A DNA stretch of 18,187 nucleotides, from contig DETV01000015.1 of the NCBI GenBank assembly GCA_002361775.1, forward strand, positions 930 to 19,116, read 5' to 3'. Under the pieces are notes generated by a model, which had not been told where the DNA came from, did not search any database, and saw only the letters and a list, made by a program, of their open reading frames with translations. The translations under genes and the position numbers were made by a program. Shown piece by piece: positions 1-6,434 of this stretch; the first letter of the stretch is position 1; each line of letters begins with the position of its first letter. The DNA comes from Eubacterium sp. UBA3279 (lineage in GTDB: Bacteria > Bacillota > Clostridia > Lachnospirales > Lachnospiraceae).

Positions 1-46
1 CCTCCGCCTTACCAAGGCGACGCTCTGCCTGCTGAGCCATAGCAGC
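1..46 (-). tRNA. tRNA-Thr (anticodon GGU), 5' part, cut by the window edge
   Basis: Read on the minus strand, the acceptor 5' strand GCTGCTA (46 to 40) is followed by TG, a D arm (GCTC, AGCAGGCA, GAGC) and an anticodon arm TCGCC-TTGGTAA-GGCGG. The seven-base loop places GGT at positions 34-36, which reads threonine ACC/ACU codons. The variable loop, T arm and 3' acceptor strand lie beyond base 1. It is downstream of sigH, but a consensus promoter between the two suggests independent transcription. Further tRNA or translation-related genes may continue outside the window, as sigH is often followed by such genes in Bacillota. Confidence 0.93.
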
Positions 47-80
47 ACAAAATATCCAATTGTAATCCCGAACACACACT

Positions 81-109
81 ATTATATAATAAATTTTAAT
101 TTATTTCAA
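81..109 (-). promoter_or_regulatory. Sigma-A type promoter for tRNA-Thr
   Basis: On the minus strand a -35 TTGAAA (109-104) and a -10 TATAAT (86-81) are separated by exactly 17 bases. Initiation would fall near 74, leaving a leader of about 28 bases before the mature tRNA 5' end at 46. The match to the consensus is near perfect and the placement between sigH and the tRNA makes sense. Confidence 0.85.
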
Positions 110-116
110 GCATATT

Positions 117-749
117 TTAAAAACTTTCAAAATTCCGCTGCCTGCTTAACTTTGCTTTAATTCTTTGAAGCGCATTATCAATGGACTTAGGCGGCTTGTC
201 CATATCTGCTGCTATTTCCTGGTATGTCATGCCATAAAGATACCGTTTAAGAACCTGCTTCTCCATTTTGCTAAGGCTTTTAAAAAGCTGTTTCTGTGTA
301 AATACAGCACTTTCCCTTCCAATTACAATATCTTCCGGGTTGCCCTCTGCAATCTCTAGTTCATGGTCTATCATAAAATCAGCCTCAGCTGGCTCATTAT
401 TAACAGAAAATGCAGGTGCATATATTGAAATATATGTATTTAATGGCTGGTTTTTCATTCTGTTGGAAATCTTTATAGCAGAATAAATATGTCTTGATAT
501 GCATAGTTCAGCAAATGTCCTGAATGAAGCTTCCCTTTCTGGAAGATAATCACATATTGCCTTATAAAGCCCTATCATGCCTTCCTGGATTAAATCTTCT
601 TTATCACCACCTGTTAAAAAAAATGGAAGGGTCTTCTGGCGTACCAGGCTTTTATATTTTTCCATTATAAATGTCATTGCCTGGTCATTTCCTGACTGTG
701 CCATACCGATAATATCATTCTCTGGTAATTCACTAAATACAATTTCCAT
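117..749 (-). CDS. sigH: RNA polymerase sporulation sigma factor SigH
   Basis: This is a 210-residue sigma-70 family protein recognised as SigH, which directs the transition from growth to sporulation (and competence in Bacillus). Region 2 contains the signature GGDKEDLIQEGMIGLYKAI (about residues 47-65) followed by SFRTFAELCISRHI. The C-terminal region 4 helix-turn-helix contains YQEIAADMDKPPKSIDNALQRIK (about 176-198), including the KSIDNALQR motif typical of SigH. Length is close to the roughly 218 residues of the B. subtilis protein. The ATG at 749 is preceded by a purine-rich GGGGGA at five bases, a non-canonical but workable SD. The leader has two stable hairpins and an overlapping out-of-frame mini-ORF (see findings). 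It follows groEL but has a separate candidate promoter. Confidence 0.95.
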   Translation of the reverse strand: MEIVFSELPENDIIGMAQSGNDQAMTFIMEKYKSLVRQKTLPFFLTGGDKEDLIQEGMIGLYKAICDYLPEREASFRTFAELCISRHIYSAIKISNRMKNQPLNTYISIYAPAFSVNNEPAEADFMIDHELEIAEGNPEDIVIGRESAVFTQKQLFKSLSKMEKQVLKRYLYGMTYQEIAADMDKPPKSIDNALQRIKAKLSRQRNFESF

Positions 750-762
750 AATAATCCCCCAT
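733..762 (-). other. Candidate 9-codon upstream ORF overlapping the sigH start
   Basis: ATG at 762-760 opens a frame reading M-G-D-Y-Y-G-N-C-I and stopping at TAG (735-733), in a different frame from sigH and spanning the sigH start at 749. GGAGG ends four bases before this ATG, a much better SD than the GGGGGA before sigH. The same GGAGG lies in the loop and 3' arm of a hairpin. Translation is not proven; it may simply reflect the purine-rich sigH ribosome-binding region. Confidence 0.35.
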
Positions 763-763
763 G

Positions 764-778
764 CCGCCTCCGGCGGCT
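764..778 (-). promoter_or_regulatory. GC-rich hairpin in the sigH leader
   Basis: A perfect six-base-pair GC-only inverted repeat, GCCGCC and GGCGGC with a three-base loop, lies just upstream of the sigH ribosome-binding region. On the RNA it includes the only canonical SD-like GGAGG of the leader. It stands out in an otherwise AT-rich leader and could modulate translation initiation. Confidence 0.5.
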
Positions 779-789
779 CAAATAAAGAT

Positions 790-814
790 GAAAAACGCTG
801 GTTTTGCGTTTTTC
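790..814 (-). promoter_or_regulatory. Second hairpin in the sigH leader (attenuator-like)
   Basis: A nine-base-pair perfect inverted repeat GAAAAACGC / GCGTTTTTC surrounds a seven-base loop. It lies between the candidate sigH promoter and the GC-rich hairpin. The 3' arm ends in five U residues followed by a U-rich run on the RNA, so it resembles a weak intrinsic terminator or attenuator, though much of the U tract is used in the stem. Confidence 0.45.
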
Positions 815-832
815 CAGATAAGCTGTATAATT

Positions 833-861
833 ATTATACTACAAAAACCATTTTTTTATAA
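833..861 (-). promoter_or_regulatory. Candidate sigH promoter
   Basis: A perfect -10 TATAAT (838-833, minus strand) lies downstream of the groEL terminator. The -35 at 17 bases is only TTATAA (861-856), a weak match. The -10 sits inside a perfect 15-base palindrome, GTATAATTATTATAC (825-839), which could be an operator. Placement supports sigH being transcribed separately from groESL. Confidence 0.5.
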
Positions 862-884
862 GACAGGATTTTGTAACTTATAAA

Positions 885-909
885 GGCGTGCCTGGAAACC
901 AGACACGCC
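885..909 (-). terminator. Intrinsic terminator of groESL
   Basis: A hairpin with stems GGCGTG/CACGCC and CTGG/CCAG (one internal mismatch) and an AAA/TTT loop lies about 50 bases after the groEL stop. On the minus strand it is followed by a modest U-rich stretch (TTTATAAGTT). TTTT also follows on the plus strand, so it may act in both directions. Confidence 0.75.
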
Positions 910-958
910 CTTTTAGCCCAGAGGCTTTATACCTGTGCTATATTAACTTCTGTTTAAA

Positions 959-2584
959 TTACATCATTCCCATTGGGGCACCGCCGCCTGCTGGCATTGC
1001 AGGAGCTTCTTCTTTAATTGTAGACACTACAGATTCTGTTGTAAGAAGTGTAGATGCTACGCTTGTTGCATTCTGGAGTGCGCTTCTTGTAACCTTTGCA
1101 GGGTCAACAATACCAGCCTGCACCATATTTGTATATTCTTCTTTTAATACATCAAATCCTGTACCTGCTTCTGATTCACGTACCTTATTGATAATTACAG
1201 CACCTTCAAGCCCTGCATTCTGTGCAATTATCATAAGTGGTGATTCAAGTGCCTTTAAGATAATGTTAGCACCTGTCTTTTCGTCACCTTCAAGTGTTGA
1301 AGCAAGGTCTGCAACCTTTTTAGCTGCATGGATATATGCTGAACCACCACCTGAAATAATACCTTCTTCAACAGCAGCCCTTGTTGCTGCAAGTGCATCT
1401 TCCATACGGAGTTTAGCTTCCTGCATTTCTGTTTCTGTAGCAGCACCAACACGGATTACAGCTACACCACCTGCAAGTTTAGCAAGCCTTTCCTGGAGTT
1501 TCTCTTTATCAAAATCAGATGTTGTTTCTTCAATCTGTGACCTTATCTGTGTAATTCTTGAAGAAATTGCATCCTTGTCGCCAAGGCCGTCAACAATAAT
1601 TGTATTTTCTTTCTGTACCTTAACTGATTTAGCACGTCCAAGCTGTTCCATTGTCGTATCTTTAAGGTCAAGCCCTACTTCTTCTGAAATAACTGTGCCG
1701 CCTGTAAGGATTGCTATATCTTCAAGCATTGCTTTTCTTCTGTCACCATATCCAGGGGCTTTTACAGCTACTACATTAAATGTTCCCCTTAACTTGTTAA
1801 TTACAAGTGTTGTAAGGGCTTCACCTTCTACGTCCTCTGCAATAATAAGGAGTTTTGCACTCTGCTGTACAACCTGCTCCAATAAAGGAAGGATTTCCTG
1901 GATATTTGAAATCTTTTTATCTGTTATAAGGATATATGGATTATCAAGGTTTGCTTCCATCTTATCCATATCTGTAGCCATATAAGCTGAAACATAACCC
2001 CTGTCAAACTGCATACCTTCTACAAGGTCAAGTTCAGTTTTCATTGTTTTGGATTCTTCTATTGTAATTACACCATCGTTAGAAACCTTTTCCATTGCAT
2101 CAGCAACCATTTCACCAACAAATTCATCACCTGCTGAAATAGCGGCAACTTTAGCTATCTGGTCTTTGCCTGTAACCTTTGAACTCATTTCTGCAATAGC
2201 ATCAACTGCACAGTCACATGCTTTCTTCATTCCTTTACGGAGAATAATAGGGTTGGCACCTGCTGCAAGGTTCTTGATTCCTTCATTTACCATAGCCTGT
2301 GCAAGGACTGTAGCTGTTGTAGTACCATCACCTGCTACATCATTTGTCTTTGTAGCAACTTCTTTAACAAGCTGTGCGCCCATATTTTCAAAACCATCTT
2401 CAAGCTCTATGTCCTTTGCTATTGTAACACCATCATTTGTAATAAGTGGTGCACCAAATGATTTGTCAAGAACTACATTTCTTCCTTTTGGTCCTAAAGT
2501 AACCCTGACTGTATCTGCAAGTTTATTAACACCTGCTTCAAGTGCTGCCCTGGCTTCTGCCCCAAACTTAATCTCTTTTGCCAT
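959..2584 (-). CDS. groEL: Chaperonin GroEL (HSP60)
   Basis: This is the 541-residue GroEL subunit, which forms the double-ring ATP-driven folding chamber capped by GroES. The start is the ATG at 2584 (MAKEIKFGAEARAALEAGV), not the in-frame ATG seven codons upstream, because the family begins MAKxIKFG and GGAGG lies 10 bases before it. The ATP-binding motif GDGTTT is at residues 85-90 (Asp86). VKAPGYGDRRKAMLEDIA in the apical domain and SGGGSAYIHA in the C-terminal equatorial part are clear. The protein ends in the typical flexible Gly/Met-rich tail (GGGAPMGMM). It follows groES by 68 bases and shares its CIRCE-controlled promoter. Synonymous codon and tetranucleotide use differ from genes right of 3.2 kb (no GATC). 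Confidence 0.98.
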   Translation of the reverse strand: MAKEIKFGAEARAALEAGVNKLADTVRVTLGPKGRNVVLDKSFGAPLITNDGVTIAKDIELEDGFENMGAQLVKEVATKTNDVAGDGTTTATVLAQAMVNEGIKNLAAGANPIILRKGMKKACDCAVDAIAEMSSKVTGKDQIAKVAAISAGDEFVGEMVADAMEKVSNDGVITIEESKTMKTELDLVEGMQFDRGYVSAYMATDMDKMEANLDNPYILITDKKISNIQEILPLLEQVVQQSAKLLIIAEDVEGEALTTLVINKLRGTFNVVAVKAPGYGDRRKAMLEDIAILTGGTVISEEVGLDLKDTTMEQLGRAKSVKVQKENTIIVDGLGDKDAISSRITQIRSQIEETTSDFDKEKLQERLAKLAGGVAVIRVGAATETEMQEAKLRMEDALAATRAAVEEGIISGGGSAYIHAAKKVADLASTLEGDEKTGANIILKALESPLMIIAQNAGLEGAVIINKVRESEAGTGFDVLKEEYTNMVQAGIVDPAKVTRSALQNATSVASTLLTTESVVSTIKEEAPAMPAGGGAPMGMM

Positions 2585-2652
2585 AATATATTTTCCTCCA
2601 TTCAAATCAAATCAATTTATAAAATGTTTATTGCTGCCTGCTATAGCTGTAA

Positions 2653-2940
2653 TTAGTCCTCAACCTTTGCAACTATATCATTCTGGCGTACTACTATAAA
2701 TTCATCATCGTCAAGCTTAACCTCTGTACCTGCATATTTGGAATAAATAACTTTATCCCCTACAGATACCTGCATAACTACTTCCTTGCCATCTACAACA
2801 CCGCCAGGGCCTACAGCAATAACTTCTGCCTGCTGTGGCTTCTCCTGTGCATTACCTGGTAATACAATTCCTGATTTTGTGGTTTCTTCTGCTTCTAACT
2901 GTTTTAAAACAACTCTGTCTCCCAATGGTACTAATTTCAT
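2653..2940 (-). CDS. groES: Co-chaperonin GroES (HSP10)
   Basis: This is a 95-residue GroES, the heptameric lid of GroEL. It begins MKLVPLGDRVVLKQLEAEETTKSGIVLP, the standard GroES start, with the GroEL-binding mobile loop around residues 17-32 (EETTKSGIVLPGNAQEK). It continues with VIAVGPGG and GDKVIYSKYAGTEVKLDDDEFIVV, covering the beta-barrel core. AAGGAGG lies eight bases before the ATG. It is the first gene of the groES-groEL operon, and a CIRCE element lies 38 bases upstream. Confidence 0.98.
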   Translation of the reverse strand: MKLVPLGDRVVLKQLEAEETTKSGIVLPGNAQEKPQQAEVIAVGPGGVVDGKEVVMQVSVGDKVIYSKYAGTEVKLDDDEFIVVRQNDIVAKVED

Positions 2941-2977
2941 ATCTATTGCCTCCTTAATTAAAATAAAAGCCTCTTTA

Positions 2978-3004
2978 TTAGCACTCGCTTTCCTCGAGTG
3001 CTAC
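2978..3004 (-). promoter_or_regulatory. CIRCE operator (HrcA binding site)
   Basis: The plus strand reads TTAGCACTC, nine bases, GAGTGCTAC. This matches the CIRCE consensus TTAGCACTC-N9-GAGTGCTAA at all but the last base. It lies between the groESL promoter and the groES start, at or just after the expected transcription start. HrcA repression of groESL under non-stress conditions is therefore expected. hrcA itself is not in this window. Confidence 0.95.
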
Positions 3005-3014
3005 CGATAGTCAT

Positions 3015-3043
3015 ATATTAGTTATTTTATTCTATTTTCGCAA
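3015..3043 (-). promoter_or_regulatory. Sigma-A type promoter of groESL
   Basis: On the minus strand a -35 TTGCGA (3043-3038), a 17-base spacer and a -10 TAATAT (3020-3015) place initiation about 7-10 bases downstream, at the edge of CIRCE. This is the usual HrcA-regulated architecture. A further isolated TATAAT (3147-3142) may be a weaker distal promoter, but I see no good -35 for it. Confidence 0.8.
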
Positions 3044-3189
3044 CTTCAATTTATGCCTGTTTTTTTTATATTTTCTTATATATCCTCTTTATTTCTTCTT
3101 TTTACTCATATTATCTCCCTTTTTTATATTTTACAATTACTATTATAAAAGTTTTCCTGAAATCTATTCTATGAACCACATCAAAAAAA

Positions 3190-3216
3190 GATACCGTTTT
3201 GTGCGGTATCTTTTTT
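3190..3216 (-). terminator. Bidirectional intrinsic terminator downstream of codY
   Basis: A perfect seven-base-pair stem GATACCG / CGGTATC with a seven-base loop is flanked by seven A residues on one side and six T residues on the other. It is 17 bases after the codY stop and separates codY from the groESL block. The region from here to the groESL promoter is AT-rich and holds no convincing gene. Confidence 0.9.
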
Positions 3217-3232
3217 ATAAGTCAGCTTATTA

Positions 3233-4036
3233 TTAAACATTTTTTTCATGATTTTTCAGATTTTTCCGCGCCTTCAGCTCTTCCAGTTCATCAAAAATCA
3301 CTTCATTCAATACTTTAATATATGTTCCTTTCATTCCACTGGAACGGGATTCGATAACCCCTGCACTTTCAAATTTTCTCAATGCGTTGACAATAACCGA
3401 TCTGGTGATCCCCACCCGATCAGCAATCTTGCTGGCTACTAAAATTCCTTCATCACCATCTAATTCATCGAAAATGTGAATAATCGCTTCCAATTCAGAA
3501 AATGAAAGTGTACTAAACGCCGATTTTACAACCTGGACTTTTCTTGCTTCTTCTGCGTTTTCTTCATTAACGGAACGCATCATCTCCAGCCCAACTACTG
3601 TAGTTCCATATTCACTGACAATAATATCTTCTATATCATATTGCTTCTGGCTGCGATACATAAATACTGTTCCCAGACGTTCTCCTGCTATATCAATCGG
3701 ATTGATAATTGCACAATACTTTTCGATATTTTCCCCTTCAAATCCCAGGGTCTGAAGATTAACATTCTCTTTTGTGGATAAAACACTTAAAAATCTGTCA
3801 TTTAACAGGGAATCAACATGACTTCCCACCTGATCTTCAATCAATTCCTTAATTTCTTCAACACCCGGGCACAGGCTTACTCCAAGGACTTTCCCCTTTT
3901 TACTGATTACCAGAATATTGGAATCCAATGTTTCCATCATAACTTTACAAATATCGTTAAACACTACTTTTGTTGAACTGTTATTGTGCAGCAGCTTGTT
4001 GATTTTTCTGGTTTTGTCCAATAATTGTACGCTCAT
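3233..4036 (-). CDS. codY: GTP- and branched-chain amino acid-sensing repressor CodY
   Basis: This 267-residue protein is CodY, the global nutritional regulator of low-GC Gram-positive bacteria. The N-terminal half (about 1-155) is the GAF-type effector domain, starting LLDKTRKINKLLHNN and containing INPIDIAGERLGTVFMYR. A linker helix leads to the winged helix-turn-helix, with ASKIADRVGITRSVIVNALR at about 201-220 and the wing residues SAGVIESRSSGMKGTYIKVLN. Length is slightly above the 259 residues of B. subtilis CodY because of a charged C-terminal tail. The ATG is preceded by AAAGGAG at six bases. It is monocistronic here, with a strong promoter and terminators on both sides, and sits downstream of topA. 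A CodY-box-like sequence next to its promoter suggests autoregulation. Confidence 0.97.
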   Translation of the reverse strand: MSVQLLDKTRKINKLLHNNSSTKVVFNDICKVMMETLDSNILVISKKGKVLGVSLCPGVEEIKELIEDQVGSHVDSLLNDRFLSVLSTKENVNLQTLGFEGENIEKYCAIINPIDIAGERLGTVFMYRSQKQYDIEDIIVSEYGTTVVGLEMMRSVNEENAEEARKVQVVKSAFSTLSFSELEAIIHIFDELDGDEGILVASKIADRVGITRSVIVNALRKFESAGVIESRSSGMKGTYIKVLNEVIFDELEELKARKNLKNHEKNV

Positions 4037-4102
4037 TTTCTACTCCTTTCCAGCTTTATTTCTCCACTGTTCTTCAGTTACTGACTTTCATTTCTCTTTT
4101 TT

Positions 4103-4131
4103 ATTGTATCATGCAAATTGAAATATTTCAA
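4103..4131 (-). promoter_or_regulatory. Sigma-A type codY promoter
   Basis: On the minus strand TTGAAA (4131-4126) and TACAAT (4108-4103) are separated by 17 bases, about 65 bases upstream of the codY start. A perfect 16-base palindrome, ATTGAAATATTTCAAT (4117-4132), covers the -35 element. Confidence 0.85.
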
Positions 4132-4134
4132 TGT

Positions 4135-4149
4135 TATTTTCTAAATATT
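4135..4149 (-). promoter_or_regulatory. CodY-box-like site upstream of the codY promoter
   Basis: The minus strand reads AATATTTAGAAAATA, matching the CodY consensus AATTTTCWGAAAATT at 12 of 15 positions. It lies directly upstream of the codY -35 element. Three mismatches in an AT-rich region mean chance is possible. Confidence 0.4.
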
Positions 4150-4247
4150 CGTTCTTTTTCAAATAATCGGTACTGTTCACAGTAAGAATATTTACGGATA
4201 AATTCCTTACAACTCACAGGATAGGATTAAGAACTATTCCAAAAGAA

Positions 4248-4280
4248 AAACCACAGGGAATTTTCTTCTCCCTGCGGTTT
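4248..4280 (-). terminator. Intrinsic terminator of the comM-dprA-topA operon
   Basis: On the minus strand a 12-base-pair stem (AAACCGCAGGGA with TCCCTGTGGTTT, one G-U pair) encloses a nine-base loop and is followed by TTTCTTTT. It lies 26 bases after the topA stop, so topA and codY are probably separate transcription units. Confidence 0.9.
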
Positions 4281-4305
4281 CAAACGGCTTTTTTGCCCTC
4301 TTTGT

Positions 4306-6381
4306 TTACTTTTCTTCATGTTTTGCAGCCACATACCCGCAATGGGCATCTGCACAAACCTTTTTATTTCCCTTTTCCACCATGTAACCGCCGCAATCAG
4401 GACATTTTTCCTTCAGCGGTTTCTGCCATGACATAAAATCACATTCCGGATTATCTTCACAGCCGTAATACTTTCTTCCTTTTTTCGTTTTTCTGAGTAC
4501 CAGTTCTTTGCCACATTTCGGACAGGGGACGCCGATTTTTTCAAGGTATGGTTTGGTGTTGCGGCACTCAGGAAATCCCGGACATGCCAGGAATCTTCCA
4601 TGGGGACCATACTTGATCACCATGTTTCTTCCACAATTTTCACAGATCACATCTGTAACTTCATCTTCCAGTTTTACCTCTTCCAGTTCCTTTTCTGCCG
4701 CTTTTACAGCTTCATCCAAATCCGGATAGAAGTTTCGCACAACCACCTTCCAGTCTACTGTTCCGTCTCCCACTTTATCCAGCAGGTCTTCCAGAGTAGC
4801 TGTAAAATTCACATCCACAATACTGGGAAATGCTTTTTTCATCATATTATTGACTACTTCTCCCAGTTCTGTCATATATAAATTTTTCTGCTCCTTTGCC
4901 ACATACCGTCTCGCTATAATTGTAGTTATGGTAGGCGCATACGTACTTGGACGTCCTATTCCCAGTTCTTCAAGCGTTTTTACCAGAGACGCCTCCGTAT
5001 AATGCGCCGGGGGCTGAGTAAAATGCTGCTGACTGTCAAAGCTCTGGAATTCAAGAACTGTATTTTCATCCAGACCTTTTACCAGTATATTATTCTGCAC
5101 TTTTTCTTCATCTTCCTGTGTATATACAGACATAAATCCGTCAAAAAGCAGTTTGGAAGCAGATACTGTGAAAATATATTCTCCTCCTGCAATTTTGACC
5201 GATGTGGTTTCATACACCGCAGGTTTCATACGACTTGCCACAAATCTTTTCCAAATTAATTGGTATAAACGGAACTGATCTCTGGATAAAGAATCTTTGA
5301 TCAGGGCAGGAAGTCTCTTCACATCAGTGGGACGGATAGCTTCATGGGCGTCCTGAACATTTTTCTTTCCTTCTTTCTTCTCTTCCAGCTTTGCCACATA
5401 AGCGTCACCATACTGATCCTGAATAAATTCTCTTGCCATATGGTCTGCTTCTTCTGAAATTCTGGTGGAGTCTGTACGCAGATAGGAAATCAAACCTACC
5501 GTACCATTTCCCTTAATATCCACACCCTCATAAAGCTGCTGGGCCAGACGCATCGTCTTTTGTGTGGAAAAATTCAATGTTTTTGCTGCTTCCTGCTGCA
5601 ATGTGCTGGTGGTAAACGGAAGCGGAGATTTTCTGGTTCGTTCTCCTTTCTTCACATCTTTTACCTGATATTCCACCCCCTCCAATTCTCCAAGGATCTG
5701 ATCCAGTTCTTCTTTGGAAGAGATATTCATTTTCTGTTTTTCTTTTCCGTAAAATTTGGCGACAAGAGCTTTCTTCTCCCCCGGAATGTGAAAAGATGCA
5801 TCCAACGTCCAGTACTCTTCCGGTATAAATGCATTGATTTCATCTTCTCTGTCTCCGATGATCCGCAGCGCTACAGACTGTACCCTTCCTGCGCTTAAAC
5901 CTCTTTTTATTTTTTGCCATAACAGCGGACTGATCTTGTATCCCACCATCCTGTCAAGCACCCTTCTTGCCTGCTGTTCATCCACCAGATTCATATCAAT
6001 ATCTCTGGCGTGTTTTATGGATTCTTTTACAGCCCCTTTTGTAATCTCATTGAAAGTAATCCTGCGCATCTTTTTTTCATCCAGATTTAACGCCTTCGAT
6101 AAATGCCAGGAAATTGCCTCTCCCTCCCGGTCCGGGTCGGTTGCCAGATAAACTTTGTCAGCTTTTTTTGCCGCCTTACGAAGTCCTGCCAACAACTCTC
6201 CCTTTCCTCTGATGGTAATATATTTCGGCTCAAAATCATTCTCTATATCAATTCCCATCTGACTTTTGGGCAAATCTCTTACATGCCCGTTAGATGCCGC
6301 CACTTCATAATTACTTCCAAGAAACTTTTTAACTGTTTTAACTTTTGCCGGTGATTCCACGATCACAAGATATTTTGCCAA
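4306..6381 (-). CDS. topA: DNA topoisomerase I (type IA)
   Basis: This is a 691-residue type IA topoisomerase that relaxes negative supercoils. I place the start at TTG 6381, giving MAKYLVIVESPAKVKTVKKFL, because GGGGAGG lies about six bases upstream and family members start at this point. An in-frame ATG at 6435 overlapping the dprA stop lacks an SD. The N-terminal Toprim domain shows Glu9 and TDPDREGE at 81-88. SAGRVQSVALR is at about 163-173, and the catalytic tyrosine is Tyr300 in GLISYLRTDSTR. The C-terminus holds three CxxC-type zinc-binding repeats (CENCGRNM, CPKCGKEL, CPDCGGYM), each completed by two further cysteines. Length equals B. subtilis TopA. It is the third gene of comM-dprA-topA. 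Confidence 0.96.
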   Translation of the reverse strand: MAKYLVIVESPAKVKTVKKFLGSNYEVAASNGHVRDLPKSQMGIDIENDFEPKYITIRGKGELLAGLRKAAKKADKVYLATDPDREGEAISWHLSKALNLDEKKMRRITFNEITKGAVKESIKHARDIDMNLVDEQQARRVLDRMVGYKISPLLWQKIKRGLSAGRVQSVALRIIGDREDEINAFIPEEYWTLDASFHIPGEKKALVAKFYGKEKQKMNISSKEELDQILGELEGVEYQVKDVKKGERTRKSPLPFTTSTLQQEAAKTLNFSTQKTMRLAQQLYEGVDIKGNGTVGLISYLRTDSTRISEEADHMAREFIQDQYGDAYVAKLEEKKEGKKNVQDAHEAIRPTDVKRLPALIKDSLSRDQFRLYQLIWKRFVASRMKPAVYETTSVKIAGGEYIFTVSASKLLFDGFMSVYTQEDEEKVQNNILVKGLDENTVLEFQSFDSQQHFTQPPAHYTEASLVKTLEELGIGRPSTYAPTITTIIARRYVAKEQKNLYMTELGEVVNNMMKKAFPSIVDVNFTATLEDLLDKVGDGTVDWKVVVRNFYPDLDEAVKAAEKELEEVKLEDEVTDVICENCGRNMVIKYGPHGRFLACPGFPECRNTKPYLEKIGVPCPKCGKELVLRKTKKGRKYYGCEDNPECDFMSWQKPLKEKCPDCGGYMVEKGNKKVCADAHCGYVAAKHEEK

Positions 6382-6434
6382 TGTTTTCCTCCCCGATACT
6401 ATACAATACCATGAAATTTTCTCTTCTTTCCCCA

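Noticed and set aside
888..1985. Long open frame on the plus strand opposite groEL (365 codons), and another at 2049-2699
   Set aside because: These are low-complexity Ser/Ala/Ile-rich translations antisense to groEL and groES, created by codon bias of the real genes; no domain is recognisable.
3089..3109. Tiny minus-strand frame Met-Ser-Lys-Lys-Lys-Lys with GGGAG upstream, between codY and groES
   Set aside because: Six codons in an A-rich tract is expected by chance. It could be a gene remnant at the composition break, but nothing beyond the first codons supports that.
4171..4184. Short inverted repeat TACTGT-TC-ACAGTA upstream of the codY promoter
   Set aside because: Six-base arms with a two-base centre, more than 35 bases from the promoter; too little to call an operator or a functional hairpin.
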